The position numbers and the translations under genes are program-made. From contig DATLIX010000080.1 of NCBI GenBank assembly GCA_035539215.1, positions 1 to 64,000 on the forward strand: a stretch of DNA of 64,000 nt. The letters are read 5' to 3'. Below are positions 1 through 7,648 of the stretch, piece by piece. The first letter of the stretch is position 1, and every line of letters starts with the position of its first letter. This stretch comes from Dongia_B sp035539215. GTDB lineage: Bacteria; Pseudomonadota; Alphaproteobacteria; Dongiales; Dongiaceae. A model generated the notes under the pieces. That model was not told the DNA's origin. It made no database searches and saw nothing but the letters and a program-made list of their open reading frames with translations.

Positions 1-1
1 C

Positions 2-955
2 GCGGGCGGCATGCAGACGATTGCCTGTCCGGCCTTTCCGCTGGCGGGGCGACAGATCTTCAATGGGCATCTTTTCGTCAACGGCGTGCTGCTGAGCGAC
101 AGCCCGATGAAGGATCATCCGTTGACGCCGATGCGGGACGCAAATCTCTGCCGTGTCCTGCAGCGGCAGACCAATCTCTCGGTCGGGCTGGTTTCTTTTG
201 CCGATGTGGATGCCGGACCGGCGGCGATCCGAGCGGCACTTGCGCGCGAAGCGGCGGCGGGTCACCGCATCCAGATCGTCGATGCCCTGACTGATGCGCA
301 TCTGCGGTCGATCGGCGCTGCGGTCGCGGATCTGCCGCTGCTCACCGGCGGGTCCGGCATCGCCATGGGCCTGCCCGCCGCTTATCTGGCACAGGGACTC
401 ATCGCTGCGCTGAGCCCGGTTCCCGCGACCATGCAGGTGACGGCGGGCCGGCGGGCGATCCTCGCCGGTTCATGTTCGGCGGCTACCCGCGGCCAGGTGG
501 CCACGGCGATCGCGGCGGGATTGCCGACCTTTCAGATCGACGCGCTCGATCTCGCCGCCGGCCGCCAATCGGCGGCGCGAATCCTCGACTGGATCGACGC
601 CCAGCCTGCCGGCAAGCCGTTGCTGGTCTATTCCAGTGCCGAACCGGAAGTGGTCAAGCAGGTTCAGGACAAGCTCGGCCGCGAGGCCGCCGGCGCCGCC
701 GTCGAGCATCTGCTGGCGGAGGTTGCCCGGGGTCTGGTTGCGCGCGGCTTCAATCAGCTGCTGGTCGCCGGCGGCGAGACATCGGGCGCCGTCGTTCAGG
801 CGCTTGGGGCCGGTACGCTCGCCATCGGACCGGAGATCGATCCCGGCGTGCCCTGGACCCGCAGCCTGTCGGTCCCCGATGTCGCCCTTGCCTTGAAATC
901 GGGGAATTTCGGCGCTGCGGATTTCTTTCTGAAGGCCTGGGACAAGCTCAACTGA
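2..955 (+). CDS. otnK: 3-oxo-tetronate kinase (OtnK), 5' partial
   Basis: C-terminal part of a DUF1537-family four-carbon acid sugar kinase. The frame is open to the left edge, so the start lies outside the window. The family phosphorylates 3-oxo-tetronates at O4 with ATP in the cytoplasm. Visible here is the nucleotide-binding C-terminal domain, with a Gly-rich segment (LLTGGSGIAMG, near residue 113) and the family signature VAGGETSGAVVQAL near residue 255. The next gene encodes the partner decarboxylase 27 bp downstream, the usual otnK-otnC pairing for erythronate/threonate breakdown. The N-terminal substrate domain cannot be checked. Erythronate versus threonate preference is not readable from the sequence. 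Confidence 0.9.
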   Translation, partial: AGGMQTIACPAFPLAGRQIFNGHLFVNGVLLSDSPMKDHPLTPMRDANLCRVLQRQTNLSVGLVSFADVDAGPAAIRAALAREAAAGHRIQIVDALTDAHLRSIGAAVADLPLLTGGSGIAMGLPAAYLAQGLIAALSPVPATMQVTAGRRAILAGSCSAATRGQVATAIAAGLPTFQIDALDLAAGRQSAARILDWIDAQPAGKPLLVYSSAEPEVVKQVQDKLGREAAGAAVEHLLAEVARGLVARGFNQLLVAGGETSGAVVQALGAGTLAIGPEIDPGVPWTRSLSVPDVALALKSGNFGAADFFLKAWDKLN

Positions 956-982
956 GGCGAAGGCCGTAATCGAAGGGAACGC

Positions 983-1621
983 ATGATGTCCGAAGCCCGC
1001 CTGAGAGAGCAGATTTGCAGCGTCGGACTGTCGATCTTCCAGCGTGGTCTGACCTTCGGCTCGACCGGCAATATTTCGGTACGTTCACCGGATGGCGGTT
1101 GGCTGATGACGCCGACCAATGCTTCCATGGGCAATCTCGACCCGGCGCGCCTCGCCAAGCTCGATGCGACGGGCCGGCACATTGACGGGGACAAGCCGAC
1201 CAAGGAGGCCTTTCTCCATCGCGTCATGTATGCCGAGAGGCAGAACGCCGCTGCCGTCGTGCATCTCCATTCGACTCATTCAGTCGCGGTTTCGTGCATG
1301 CACGGCCTCGATTGCGCGAACTGCCTGCCGCCATTGACGGCCTATTACGTGATGCGCGTGGGGCGGCTGCCGCTGGTTTCCTATTATCCGCCGGGAGATG
1401 AGGATCTGGCGCGTGCTGTCGGAAAGCTTGCCGGCAAGCACCACGCGGTTCTCTTGGCCAATCACGGTCCGGTGGTCGCCGGCACGACCCTGGAAACCGC
1501 CCTCTATGCAACGGAAGAGCTGGAGGAGACGGCACGGATCTTCCTGCTCTTGCGCAATTCGCCTGTCAGCCCGCTCACCGAAGCCCAGGTCAAGGTCCTG
1601 CTCGAGCGCTTTCCTTCATAG
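983..1621 (+). CDS. otnC: 3-oxo-tetronate 4-phosphate decarboxylase, class II aldolase family (OtnC)
   Basis: 212-residue class II aldolase/adducin-family protein. The family uses a divalent metal to decarboxylate 3-oxo-tetronate 4-phosphate to dihydroxyacetone phosphate. Likely metal ligands are His94 and His96 in VVHLHSTHS and a later His in the LANHGPVV segment (about residue 154). Glu75 in KPTKEAFLH is the probable acid/base. GAAGGGA precedes two adjacent ATG codons (983 and 986) and either may be used. It is co-directional with otnK, so the two likely form one transcript. The family also contains L-fuculose- and L-ribulose-phosphate aldolases; the OtnK neighbour is what favours OtnC. Confidence 0.9.
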   Translation: MMSEARLREQICSVGLSIFQRGLTFGSTGNISVRSPDGGWLMTPTNASMGNLDPARLAKLDATGRHIDGDKPTKEAFLHRVMYAERQNAAAVVHLHSTHSVAVSCMHGLDCANCLPPLTAYYVMRVGRLPLVSYYPPGDEDLARAVGKLAGKHHAVLLANHGPVVAGTTLETALYATEELEETARIFLLLRNSPVSPLTEAQVKVLLERFPS

Positions 1622-2012
1622 AGCTGGATCGGTAACCCGCCGCATCTGTCGAAGCATGTCGTCGGCGCGTCAAGAAAGCCGGCGGCGGCAAAGCCAGTCT
1701 TTGCAAGCTTGATATCAGGATGCGGCCGCATCGGGGTATTTCTGGACAATCAGATGCGATAAAGGGCTGGCGAGGGGTAACTGTCGCCTTTTGTCCCTTT
1801 ACATTTGCGGCGCCATCTACATCTGATAAGGAAGTCCTTAACGACGACCGGGCCGATACTGTCCGGCTGCTCTTCAATTTTCGGTCTGATATCCTCTGAA
1901 TATTCGGTTCCGTCCGGAACTAGAATGCCTCCCACATAGTTCTCGCAATACCCTGCCGCTCGTTTCATTGCCCTCCCTGAGCCCAGGCGTCCGCTATCGA
2001 TGACACAATAGA
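1622..2012. other. 391-bp intergenic region
   Basis: Separates otnC from the cytochrome c gene. Apart from the weak reverse frame at 1750-1968 I see no gene. No convincing terminator hairpin with a T-run is visible after otnC. The promoter of the cytochrome/oxidoreductase trio presumably lies in its right part, which is locally AT-richer around 1790-1990. Confidence 0.5.
1750..1968 (-). CDS. possible small hypothetical protein (low support)
   Basis: A 72-codon reverse-strand frame beginning ATG at 1968 behind a GGGAGGG Shine-Dalgarno-like run. The product would have a basic Cys-containing tail (RCRWRRKCKGTKG) and no domain I recognise. Its codon use (AGA, CTA, ACA, ATT) is AT-richer than that of neighbouring genes, so it may be a short foreign gene, a decayed remnant or chance. 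It lies alone between two forward operons. Confidence 0.2.
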   Translation of the reverse strand: MKRAAGYCENYVGGILVPDGTEYSEDIRPKIEEQPDSIGPVVVKDFLIRCRWRRKCKGTKGDSYPSPALYRI

Positions 2013-3377
2013 ATGAAACGGTCCTATCTTCTCGGTGTCGCCGCTGCGGTACTCTGTGTTGTGGTCGTAGGCACCCTGGCTTTGGTATGGCGTCCGGCAC
2101 TGGCGCCGATCGTCCCCGTGACATCGCCCAGTTTCGATCCGGGCCTGGTGCGACGCGGGGCGGACCTGGCCGCACTCGGCGACTGCAATACCTGTCACAC
2201 CGCACCGCTGGGAAAGACCTTTGCCGGCGGGCGGCCGCTGCAGACGCCTTTCGGAACCATATATGCGACCAATATCACGCCCGATCCGCAAACCGGCATC
2301 GGCCTGTGGTCGGAAGCAGCTTTCGTTCGCGCCATGCGGGAAGGTGTCGATCGCGAAGGACGGCATCTTTATCCCGCCTTTCCCTATGACCATTTCACCT
2401 TGATTTCGGATGATGATGACAAGGCGCTCTATGCCTATCTGATGACCCGCCAGCCGGTCCATGCCGAGGCGCTGAAAAATGTGCTGCCTTTCCCCATCAA
2501 CATACGGATGATCCTCGCCGGCTGGAATCTCTTCTATCTCGACAAGGGTCCTTTCCGGCCCGATCCGTCGCACGATGAGCTATGGAACCGCGGTGCCTAT
2601 CTGGTCGAAGGCGTGGGCCATTGCGGCGCCTGCCATACGCCACGCAATGCGCTGGGTGCCGAAGAAAAGGACGATGCCTTTGCCGGCGGCGAGGCCGAGG
2701 GCTGGCATGCCTTCAGTATCAATCAGTCTTCGCAATCGCCTGTCGCCTGGGACGTCCAGTCGCTGCAGGCCTATCTGGCCAATGGCTGGCATGGCTTGCA
2801 TGGGGTTGCCCGGGGACCCATGGCGCCGGTCGTGGATAATCTCAGCGAATTGCCGGAAGGGGATATACGCGCTATTGCCGTCTACATCGCGTCGCGGATG
2901 AAGAGCGATACGACGCCGGATTCACAGGAAAGCACCGTGCCGCTGGCGCGAAATCCGGAGAATAATCCCGGTTCGAAGCCGCAATCGGCCGGCAGCCAGA
3001 GCGCCGTGCCGGTTTCCGTGGCAGAGGAAGATGAAGCCGGCGCCCGAATCTATGTCGCAACCTGTGCGACCTGTCATGAAAGCGGCCGGCCGGTTCCCTA
3101 TGGCGGCATCCATCTCTTCCTGAGCACCGCCGTCACCGGCGAAAGCCCGCAGAATCTCGTCAATATCGTGCTGGCCGGCCTGCCGGCGAGCGACGGCACC
3201 AAGTCGCCGATCATGCCCAATTTCGGCGGTGTGCTGTCCGATGCAGAGGTGGCGGATCTCGCGCGATATCTGCGGGAAATGGCCGGCAAGCCGGCCTGGG
3301 ACGATCTGGAAGCGAAAATCAAGACGGCACGCGGCGCGCTCTCCGGGCCTGCCGCATCGACAGCAGCAAGCAAATGA
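2013..3377 (+). CDS. tri-haem membrane-anchored cytochrome c subunit of an alcohol/aldehyde-type dehydrogenase
   Basis: 454 residues. An N-terminal hydrophobic segment (about residues 6-26) acts as signal or anchor, followed by three c-type haem motifs: CNTCH at 58-62, CGACH at 204-208 and CATCH at 351-355. This is the layout of the cytochrome subunits of periplasmic alcohol and aldehyde dehydrogenases (AdhB/GndC-like) and of nicotinate-dehydrogenase-type cytochromes. It would carry electrons from the molybdenum enzyme encoded just downstream to the quinone pool or a terminal oxidase. A Pro/Ser/Asn-rich linker (about 300-335) joins the second and third domains. Only 7 bp separate it from the 2Fe-2S gene, so the three genes form an operon. 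Confidence 0.9.
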   Translation: MKRSYLLGVAAAVLCVVVVGTLALVWRPALAPIVPVTSPSFDPGLVRRGADLAALGDCNTCHTAPLGKTFAGGRPLQTPFGTIYATNITPDPQTGIGLWSEAAFVRAMREGVDREGRHLYPAFPYDHFTLISDDDDKALYAYLMTRQPVHAEALKNVLPFPINIRMILAGWNLFYLDKGPFRPDPSHDELWNRGAYLVEGVGHCGACHTPRNALGAEEKDDAFAGGEAEGWHAFSINQSSQSPVAWDVQSLQAYLANGWHGLHGVARGPMAPVVDNLSELPEGDIRAIAVYIASRMKSDTTPDSQESTVPLARNPENNPGSKPQSAGSQSAVPVSVAEEDEAGARIYVATCATCHESGRPVPYGGIHLFLSTAVTGESPQNLVNIVLAGLPASDGTKSPIMPNFGGVLSDAEVADLARYLREMAGKPAWDDLEAKIKTARGALSGPAASTAASK

Positions 3378-3384
3378 GGTTGCC

Positions 3385-3870
3385 ATGGTTGCTCTGACGG
3401 TCAATGGAAGCCGGCATGAAATTGATGCCACGCCCGAGACACCGCTGCTCTATGTCCTGCGCGAGGATTTGCGGCTGAATGCCGCCAAATACGGATGCGG
3501 CCTTGGCCAATGCGGGGCCTGCACCGTCATCGTCGGCGGTGAAGCCGTTTTCTCCTGTGTGACGCCGGTGGCGCTGCTTGACGGGAAGTCGATCACCACG
3601 CTGGAAGGGTTGGGTACGATCGATCATCCCTCGGCCCTCCAAAGGGCTTTCATCGAGATGCAGGCAGCCCAATGCGGCTACTGCATTGCCGGCATAATGA
3701 TGCGCGCCCAGGCCCTGCTGCAGCAGGACCCGCATCCGTCGGATGTGGAAATCCGACGCCATTTGGAACCTCATCTCTGCCGGTGCGGCACGCATATGCG
3801 TATCCTGCGTGCCGTTCATCGTGCGGCGGAGATAATGAGCGCCGAGCGAACCCAGGAGGCGGCGCAATGA
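3385..3870 (+). CDS. (2Fe-2S)-binding subunit of xanthine-dehydrogenase-family enzyme (IorA/CoxS type)
   Basis: 161 residues. The N-terminal plant-type ferredoxin domain has cluster Cys38, Cys43, Cys46 and Cys58. The C-terminal four-helix domain holds the second 2Fe-2S cluster with Cys97, Cys100, Cys132 and Cys134 (QCGYC and CRCG). All eight ligands are present. It shuttles electrons from the Mo-cofactor subunit to the cytochrome. The start at 3385 is chosen because GAGGT precedes it and the product then begins directly at the ferredoxin fold. It overlaps the next gene by an ATGA junction, implying translational coupling. It has no signal peptide and probably crosses the membrane with its Tat-exported partner. 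Confidence 0.92.
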   Translation: MVALTVNGSRHEIDATPETPLLYVLREDLRLNAAKYGCGLGQCGACTVIVGGEAVFSCVTPVALLDGKSITTLEGLGTIDHPSALQRAFIEMQAAQCGYCIAGIMMRAQALLQQDPHPSDVEIRRHLEPHLCRCGTHMRILRAVHRAAEIMSAERTQEAAQ

Positions 3871-6176
3871 TGCGCCAGGCAAGGGTGTGGCCCAACCCGG
3901 GGCGCGGCGCGATCGGCGGCATTTCCCGCCGCGCGGCATTGGTTGGGGCGGGTGCGCTGATCGTCAGCTTTTCCATCATGCCGGCGGCATGGCCGCAGGA
4001 ATCCGAGACCCCCGATACCGGCGGCAGCAAACTGCCGGGCAGCCTCGCGATCGAGCCGCATCTCGATGCCTGGATCAAAGTTGCGCCGGATGGCGCCGTC
4101 ACCGTCTTTACCGGAAAGGCCGAGTTGGGGCAGGGCATCAAGACCGCCTTCCTGCAGATTGCGGCCGAGGAACTCGACCTGCCGCTGGAGCAATTGACCA
4201 TCGTCACGGCGGATACGCAGCTGACAGCAAATGAGGGTTATACCGCGGGCAGCCACTCGATCCAGGATAGCGGCACCGCCATTCGTAACGCGGCTGCCCA
4301 GGTGCGGGAAATTCTTATCGGCGTGGCGGCGCAACAATTGGGACTGCCGGCCGCAGCGTTGCGCGCCGAGAACGGCTCGGTGGTGGCGCAGGACGGCCGC
4401 AAGCTGTCTTATGGCGCGCTGGTTTCGGGCAACCTGCTGCATGTCACGGCGCAGCCCGCGTCCAAGCTCAAGGATCCCAGCACGTTCAAGGTCATGAACC
4501 GTCCGGTGCAGCGTCTCGACATTCCGGCAAAGGTCACGGGCGGTGAGGCGTTTCTCCAGGACATGCGCCTGCCCGGCATGCTGCATGCGCGGATCGTGCG
4601 CCCACCCAGCTATGGCGCGACGCTCGAGCAGGTCGATCTCGCCACGGTCGGCACAATGCCGGGCTTCGTCAATGCGGTGCGCGACGGCAATTTTCTCGCC
4701 GTAGTCTTTGAGAAGGAGTTCCAGGCCATCCAGGCGATGCGCATCCTGGCCGCCTCCGCGCAATGGGCCGAAAAGCGGGCGTTGCCGGAGCAGTCACGAA
4801 CTGCCGAGGTGATACGCGGCTTGCCGTCGCATGACTATGTCATTCTCGACAAGGCTGCGGCTCTGCCCGGCGGCCAGCCCAGTACCGGGGTCGGCGCCGG
4901 GGTCAATGCCGGGGCCAGTATTGCGGCCGACTATTCGCGGCCGTTTCAATCGCATGGCTCCATCGGTCCTTCCTGCGCGATCGCGCAGCTGGACCGGAAC
5001 GGCATGCTGACGGTGTGGACCCATACGCAAGGGGTCTATCCTGATCGCAATGCGATTGCCGAGATGGTGCGGATGCCGGCCCAAAGGGTGCGCTGCATTC
5101 ACGTGCAGGGATCTGGCTGCTATGGCCATAACGCTGCCGATGATGCCGGTGCGGACGCGGCCTTGCTCGCAAGCAAGATGCCGGGCCGGCCGATCAGGGT
5201 GCAGTGGATGCGGGAGCAGGAACATGCCTGGGAACCGTTCGGTCCGGCAATGGTCACCCGCGCTACGGCCTCGCTGAACGACGACGGCGGGATCGCTGGC
5301 TTCACCTTCGACGTCTGGAGCAACACGCATAATATGCGCCCCGGCACCGCCGGTGCCTTGCTGGCGGCCCAGCATATCGCCGCACCGTTTCCGATACCGG
5401 AGCCAAAGCCGATACCCCAGCCGGAAGGCGGGGGAGACCGGAATGCCATTCCGCTCTATGATTTTCCGGCCGCACGCGTGGTTCATCACTTCCTGCCGGA
5501 TATGCCGATCCGGATATCGGCCATGCGATCGCTCGGCGCCTATATGAACATCTTTTCCCTGGAAGGCTTCATGGACGAGGCAGCGCTTGCCGCCAAGACG
5601 GACCCGGTGGAATTCCGCCTGCGCCATCTGAAGGACGAACGGGCGCGCGCTGTCGTCTCGGCCACGGCGGATGCGTTCGGATGGAAGAACCGGCCGCATA
5701 CGGCGAATGGTACGGGCTCCGGTTTCGCCTTTGCCCGCTACAAGAATCTGGCGGCTTATTGCGCCCTCGCCATGGAGGTCGAAGTGGACCGCGATTCAGG
5801 TCGCGTGCGTCTGCGCCGTGTCGTCGCGGCGATCGATACCGGCCAGGTGGTCAACCCCGATGGTGTGCGCAACCAGATCGAAGGCGCCATTCTGCAATCG
5901 GCAAGCTGGACGCTGTATGAAAGCATCAGCTTCGATCGGACCCGGATCACCTCGGTCGACTGGTCGACCTATCCGATCCTGCGCTTCCAAAGCGTGCCCG
6001 ACAGTGTCGAGGTGCATATCATCGATCGTCCTGGCCTGCCATTCCTGGGCGCCGGCGAGGCGGGCCAGGGGCCGGCAGCGGCGGCGATTGCCAATGCCAT
6101 TGCGGATGCCACCGGCAAACGTCTGCGCGATCTGCCTTTGACGGCCGAACGCCTGAAAAGTGCAATCAATGCCTGA
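3867..6176 (+). CDS. molybdopterin-dependent oxidoreductase large subunit (isoquinoline 1-oxidoreductase beta / aldehyde dehydrogenase type), Tat-exported
   Basis: 769 residues if started at the ATGA overlap with the 2Fe-2S gene; AGGAGG precedes it. A twin-arginine signal is visible (SRRAALVGAGALIVSF, Arg21-Arg22), so the complex acts in the periplasm. The body matches the IorB-like branch of xanthine dehydrogenase large subunits: GKAELGQGIKTAFLQIAAEE near the N-terminus, a middle Mo-cofactor region and a C-terminal GAGEAGQGPAAAAIANA segment containing the usual catalytic Glu (GAGEAGQGP). With its two partners it forms a three-subunit membrane-linked hydroxylase or dehydrogenase. The substrate (aldehyde, N-heterocycle or other) cannot be told from sequence. 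Confidence 0.9.
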   Translation: MMRQARVWPNPGRGAIGGISRRAALVGAGALIVSFSIMPAAWPQESETPDTGGSKLPGSLAIEPHLDAWIKVAPDGAVTVFTGKAELGQGIKTAFLQIAAEELDLPLEQLTIVTADTQLTANEGYTAGSHSIQDSGTAIRNAAAQVREILIGVAAQQLGLPAAALRAENGSVVAQDGRKLSYGALVSGNLLHVTAQPASKLKDPSTFKVMNRPVQRLDIPAKVTGGEAFLQDMRLPGMLHARIVRPPSYGATLEQVDLATVGTMPGFVNAVRDGNFLAVVFEKEFQAIQAMRILAASAQWAEKRALPEQSRTAEVIRGLPSHDYVILDKAAALPGGQPSTGVGAGVNAGASIAADYSRPFQSHGSIGPSCAIAQLDRNGMLTVWTHTQGVYPDRNAIAEMVRMPAQRVRCIHVQGSGCYGHNAADDAGADAALLASKMPGRPIRVQWMREQEHAWEPFGPAMVTRATASLNDDGGIAGFTFDVWSNTHNMRPGTAGALLAAQHIAAPFPIPEPKPIPQPEGGGDRNAIPLYDFPAARVVHHFLPDMPIRISAMRSLGAYMNIFSLEGFMDEAALAAKTDPVEFRLRHLKDERARAVVSATADAFGWKNRPHTANGTGSGFAFARYKNLAAYCALAMEVEVDRDSGRVRLRRVVAAIDTGQVVNPDGVRNQIEGAILQSASWTLYESISFDRTRITSVDWSTYPILRFQSVPDSVEVHIIDRPGLPFLGAGEAGQGPAAAAIANAIADATGKRLRDLPLTAERLKSAINA

Positions 6177-6232
6177 GGCATCGCCAAACCGCCGGCCTGA
6201 AGGGTTCCGTCTTTCAGCAGCGGGACCAGACC

Positions 6233-7009
6233 CTAGAGAACGGTCGGATTGAGCCCGCCGTCCACGGAGATGGTTGTTCCGGTGATATAGCCGGCGCGGT
6301 CGGAAGCGAGAAACAGGACGCTATTCGCGATATCTTCCGGTGTGGCCATGCGGCCCAGCGGAATCTTCTCGATGCTGCGGGTCCGTGCCGCTTCGATCGT
6401 GATATTCGCCGCCGCGGCATCCACCGCCAATCCTTCCAGCACGCGACCGGTTTCGGTCAGGCTGGGGCTGATGCCGACGACCCGGACACCCGACGGCGCG
6501 TAGGTCGCGCCAAGGCCGGCCGTGGCCAGCATCAACGCGGCATTGGCCGCCCCGCCGGCGAGATGGACGGAGGAGGCGACCTTGCCGCCGGTGCCGATGA
6601 TATTGACGATGACACCGCTGCCGCGCTGCGCCATGCGCTTGATCACGGGATCGATGACGTTGATCGTGGAAAAGTACTTCGCGTCCATGGCCGCCCGCCA
6701 TAAAGCCGGTGTCAGATCCTTCGGCTGCGCGCGGCGTGCGGCACCGGCCGAATTGACGAGAATATCGATCGGCCCAAGTTCGGCCTCCACACGCTCGACC
6801 ATCGCCTGGGCTGCCTCGGCGGAACTGCAGTCGGCGGCAACGCCCAGCACGCCGGGCAGATTTTTCAACGCGTGATCCAGATTCTGCTGCGAGCGCGAGC
6901 AGATGGCTATCTTCGCGCCTTCGGCGGCGAATCCCAGGGCACAAGCGAGGCCGATGCCTTTCGAGCCGCCGGTGATCAAGACGCGCTTACCTTCATGACC
7001 GAGATTCAT
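6233..7009 (-). CDS. SDR-family protein lacking the canonical Tyr/Lys catalytic pair
   Basis: 258-residue short-chain dehydrogenase/reductase fold. The cofactor motif TGGSKGIG is at 13-20, the structural NSAG motif at 86-89, and the family-like C-terminus SVDGGLNPTVL is present. Where classical SDRs have YxxxK, this protein reads AGGAANAAL (151-159), so the Tyr aligns to Gly and the Lys to Asn156; the usual Ser also falls on a Gly/Thr stretch (IIGTGGK). It may bind NAD(P) without classical catalysis or use other residues. It is convergent with the oxidoreductase trio (56 bp between ends). Confidence 0.85.
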   Translation of the reverse strand: MNLGHEGKRVLITGGSKGIGLACALGFAAEGAKIAICSRSQQNLDHALKNLPGVLGVAADCSSAEAAQAMVERVEAELGPIDILVNSAGAARRAQPKDLTPALWRAAMDAKYFSTINVIDPVIKRMAQRGSGVIVNIIGTGGKVASSVHLAGGAANAALMLATAGLGATYAPSGVRVVGISPSLTETGRVLEGLAVDAAAANITIEAARTRSIEKIPLGRMATPEDIANSVLFLASDRAGYITGTTISVDGGLNPTVL

Positions 7010-7295
7010 GATGTGACTTCACTCCAAAGAAGGCTCTCCGCAGATGCAATGGCTGTTTCGTCCGCATGCGCGCCAAGGACGTGACGGCAGGGCACCAAAG
7101 GAAAGCTGATGAGGACCGCAGGGATGCGATCCGGGTGGAAGTGAAATCAATATGGAACGGGGCGCCGGATTTGGCAATTCGGCTTGCGGAAAAAATCGCC
7201 CGTAAGCGACCCCGGCATGGGCCGACCGCGGTTGCCCCTTTGCCTGACGATCGCCTGTCAGCAGCGGGGGCCGCGACCGGCCTTTTATCGGGGTT

Positions 7296-7463
7296 TTACA
7301 TATGCCCGGGTCCGACGAGGCCGCCGAACAGCCAGAGAACCAGCAGGATGATGATCACGAGGCCGAGAACGCCGCCGAGGCCACGCCCGCCATAACGGCT
7401 GTGCGCGTAATAGCCGCCACCGCCGCCAAAAACAAGAATCAAAATCAGGATGAGCAGTAGCAT
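7296..7463 (-). CDS. 55-residue Gly-rich small membrane protein
   Basis: A short reverse frame with ATG at 7463 behind an AGAGGGGG ribosome site. The product starts with a hydrophobic stretch (LLLILILILVF), then a Gly/Tyr/Arg-rich loop (residues 13-30), then a second hydrophobic helix (VLGLVIIILLVLWLFGGLV). The hairpin of two short helices resembles the DUF3309-like tiny membrane proteins common in alphaproteobacteria, whose function is unknown. It is monocistronic between the SDR and the uvrA-like gene. Confidence 0.65.
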   Translation of the reverse strand: MLLLILILILVFGGGGGYYAHSRYGGRGLGGVLGLVIIILLVLWLFGGLVGPGHM

Positions 7464-7648
7464 TCAAACCCCCTCTTCTGGCATCAAGGAATGCGCAAGT
7501 CACCGCAAGCAACTCGGAATTGAGACAATGGTTCCCGACCCGTCCGGGAGGTGGTATCCGTCGCCTCGCCCCCGGGGATGTTGGCGGGTAGGGGACGGGA
7601 GCGCAGGCCCGGCCTGTCGCGGTGGCATATGGCAGACGAAGGGACGTT

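Noticed and set aside
470..969. Overlapping frames on both strands within otnK
   Set aside because: Shadow frames of a high-GC gene; they lack ribosome sites and show Arg/Ala-rich nonsense composition.
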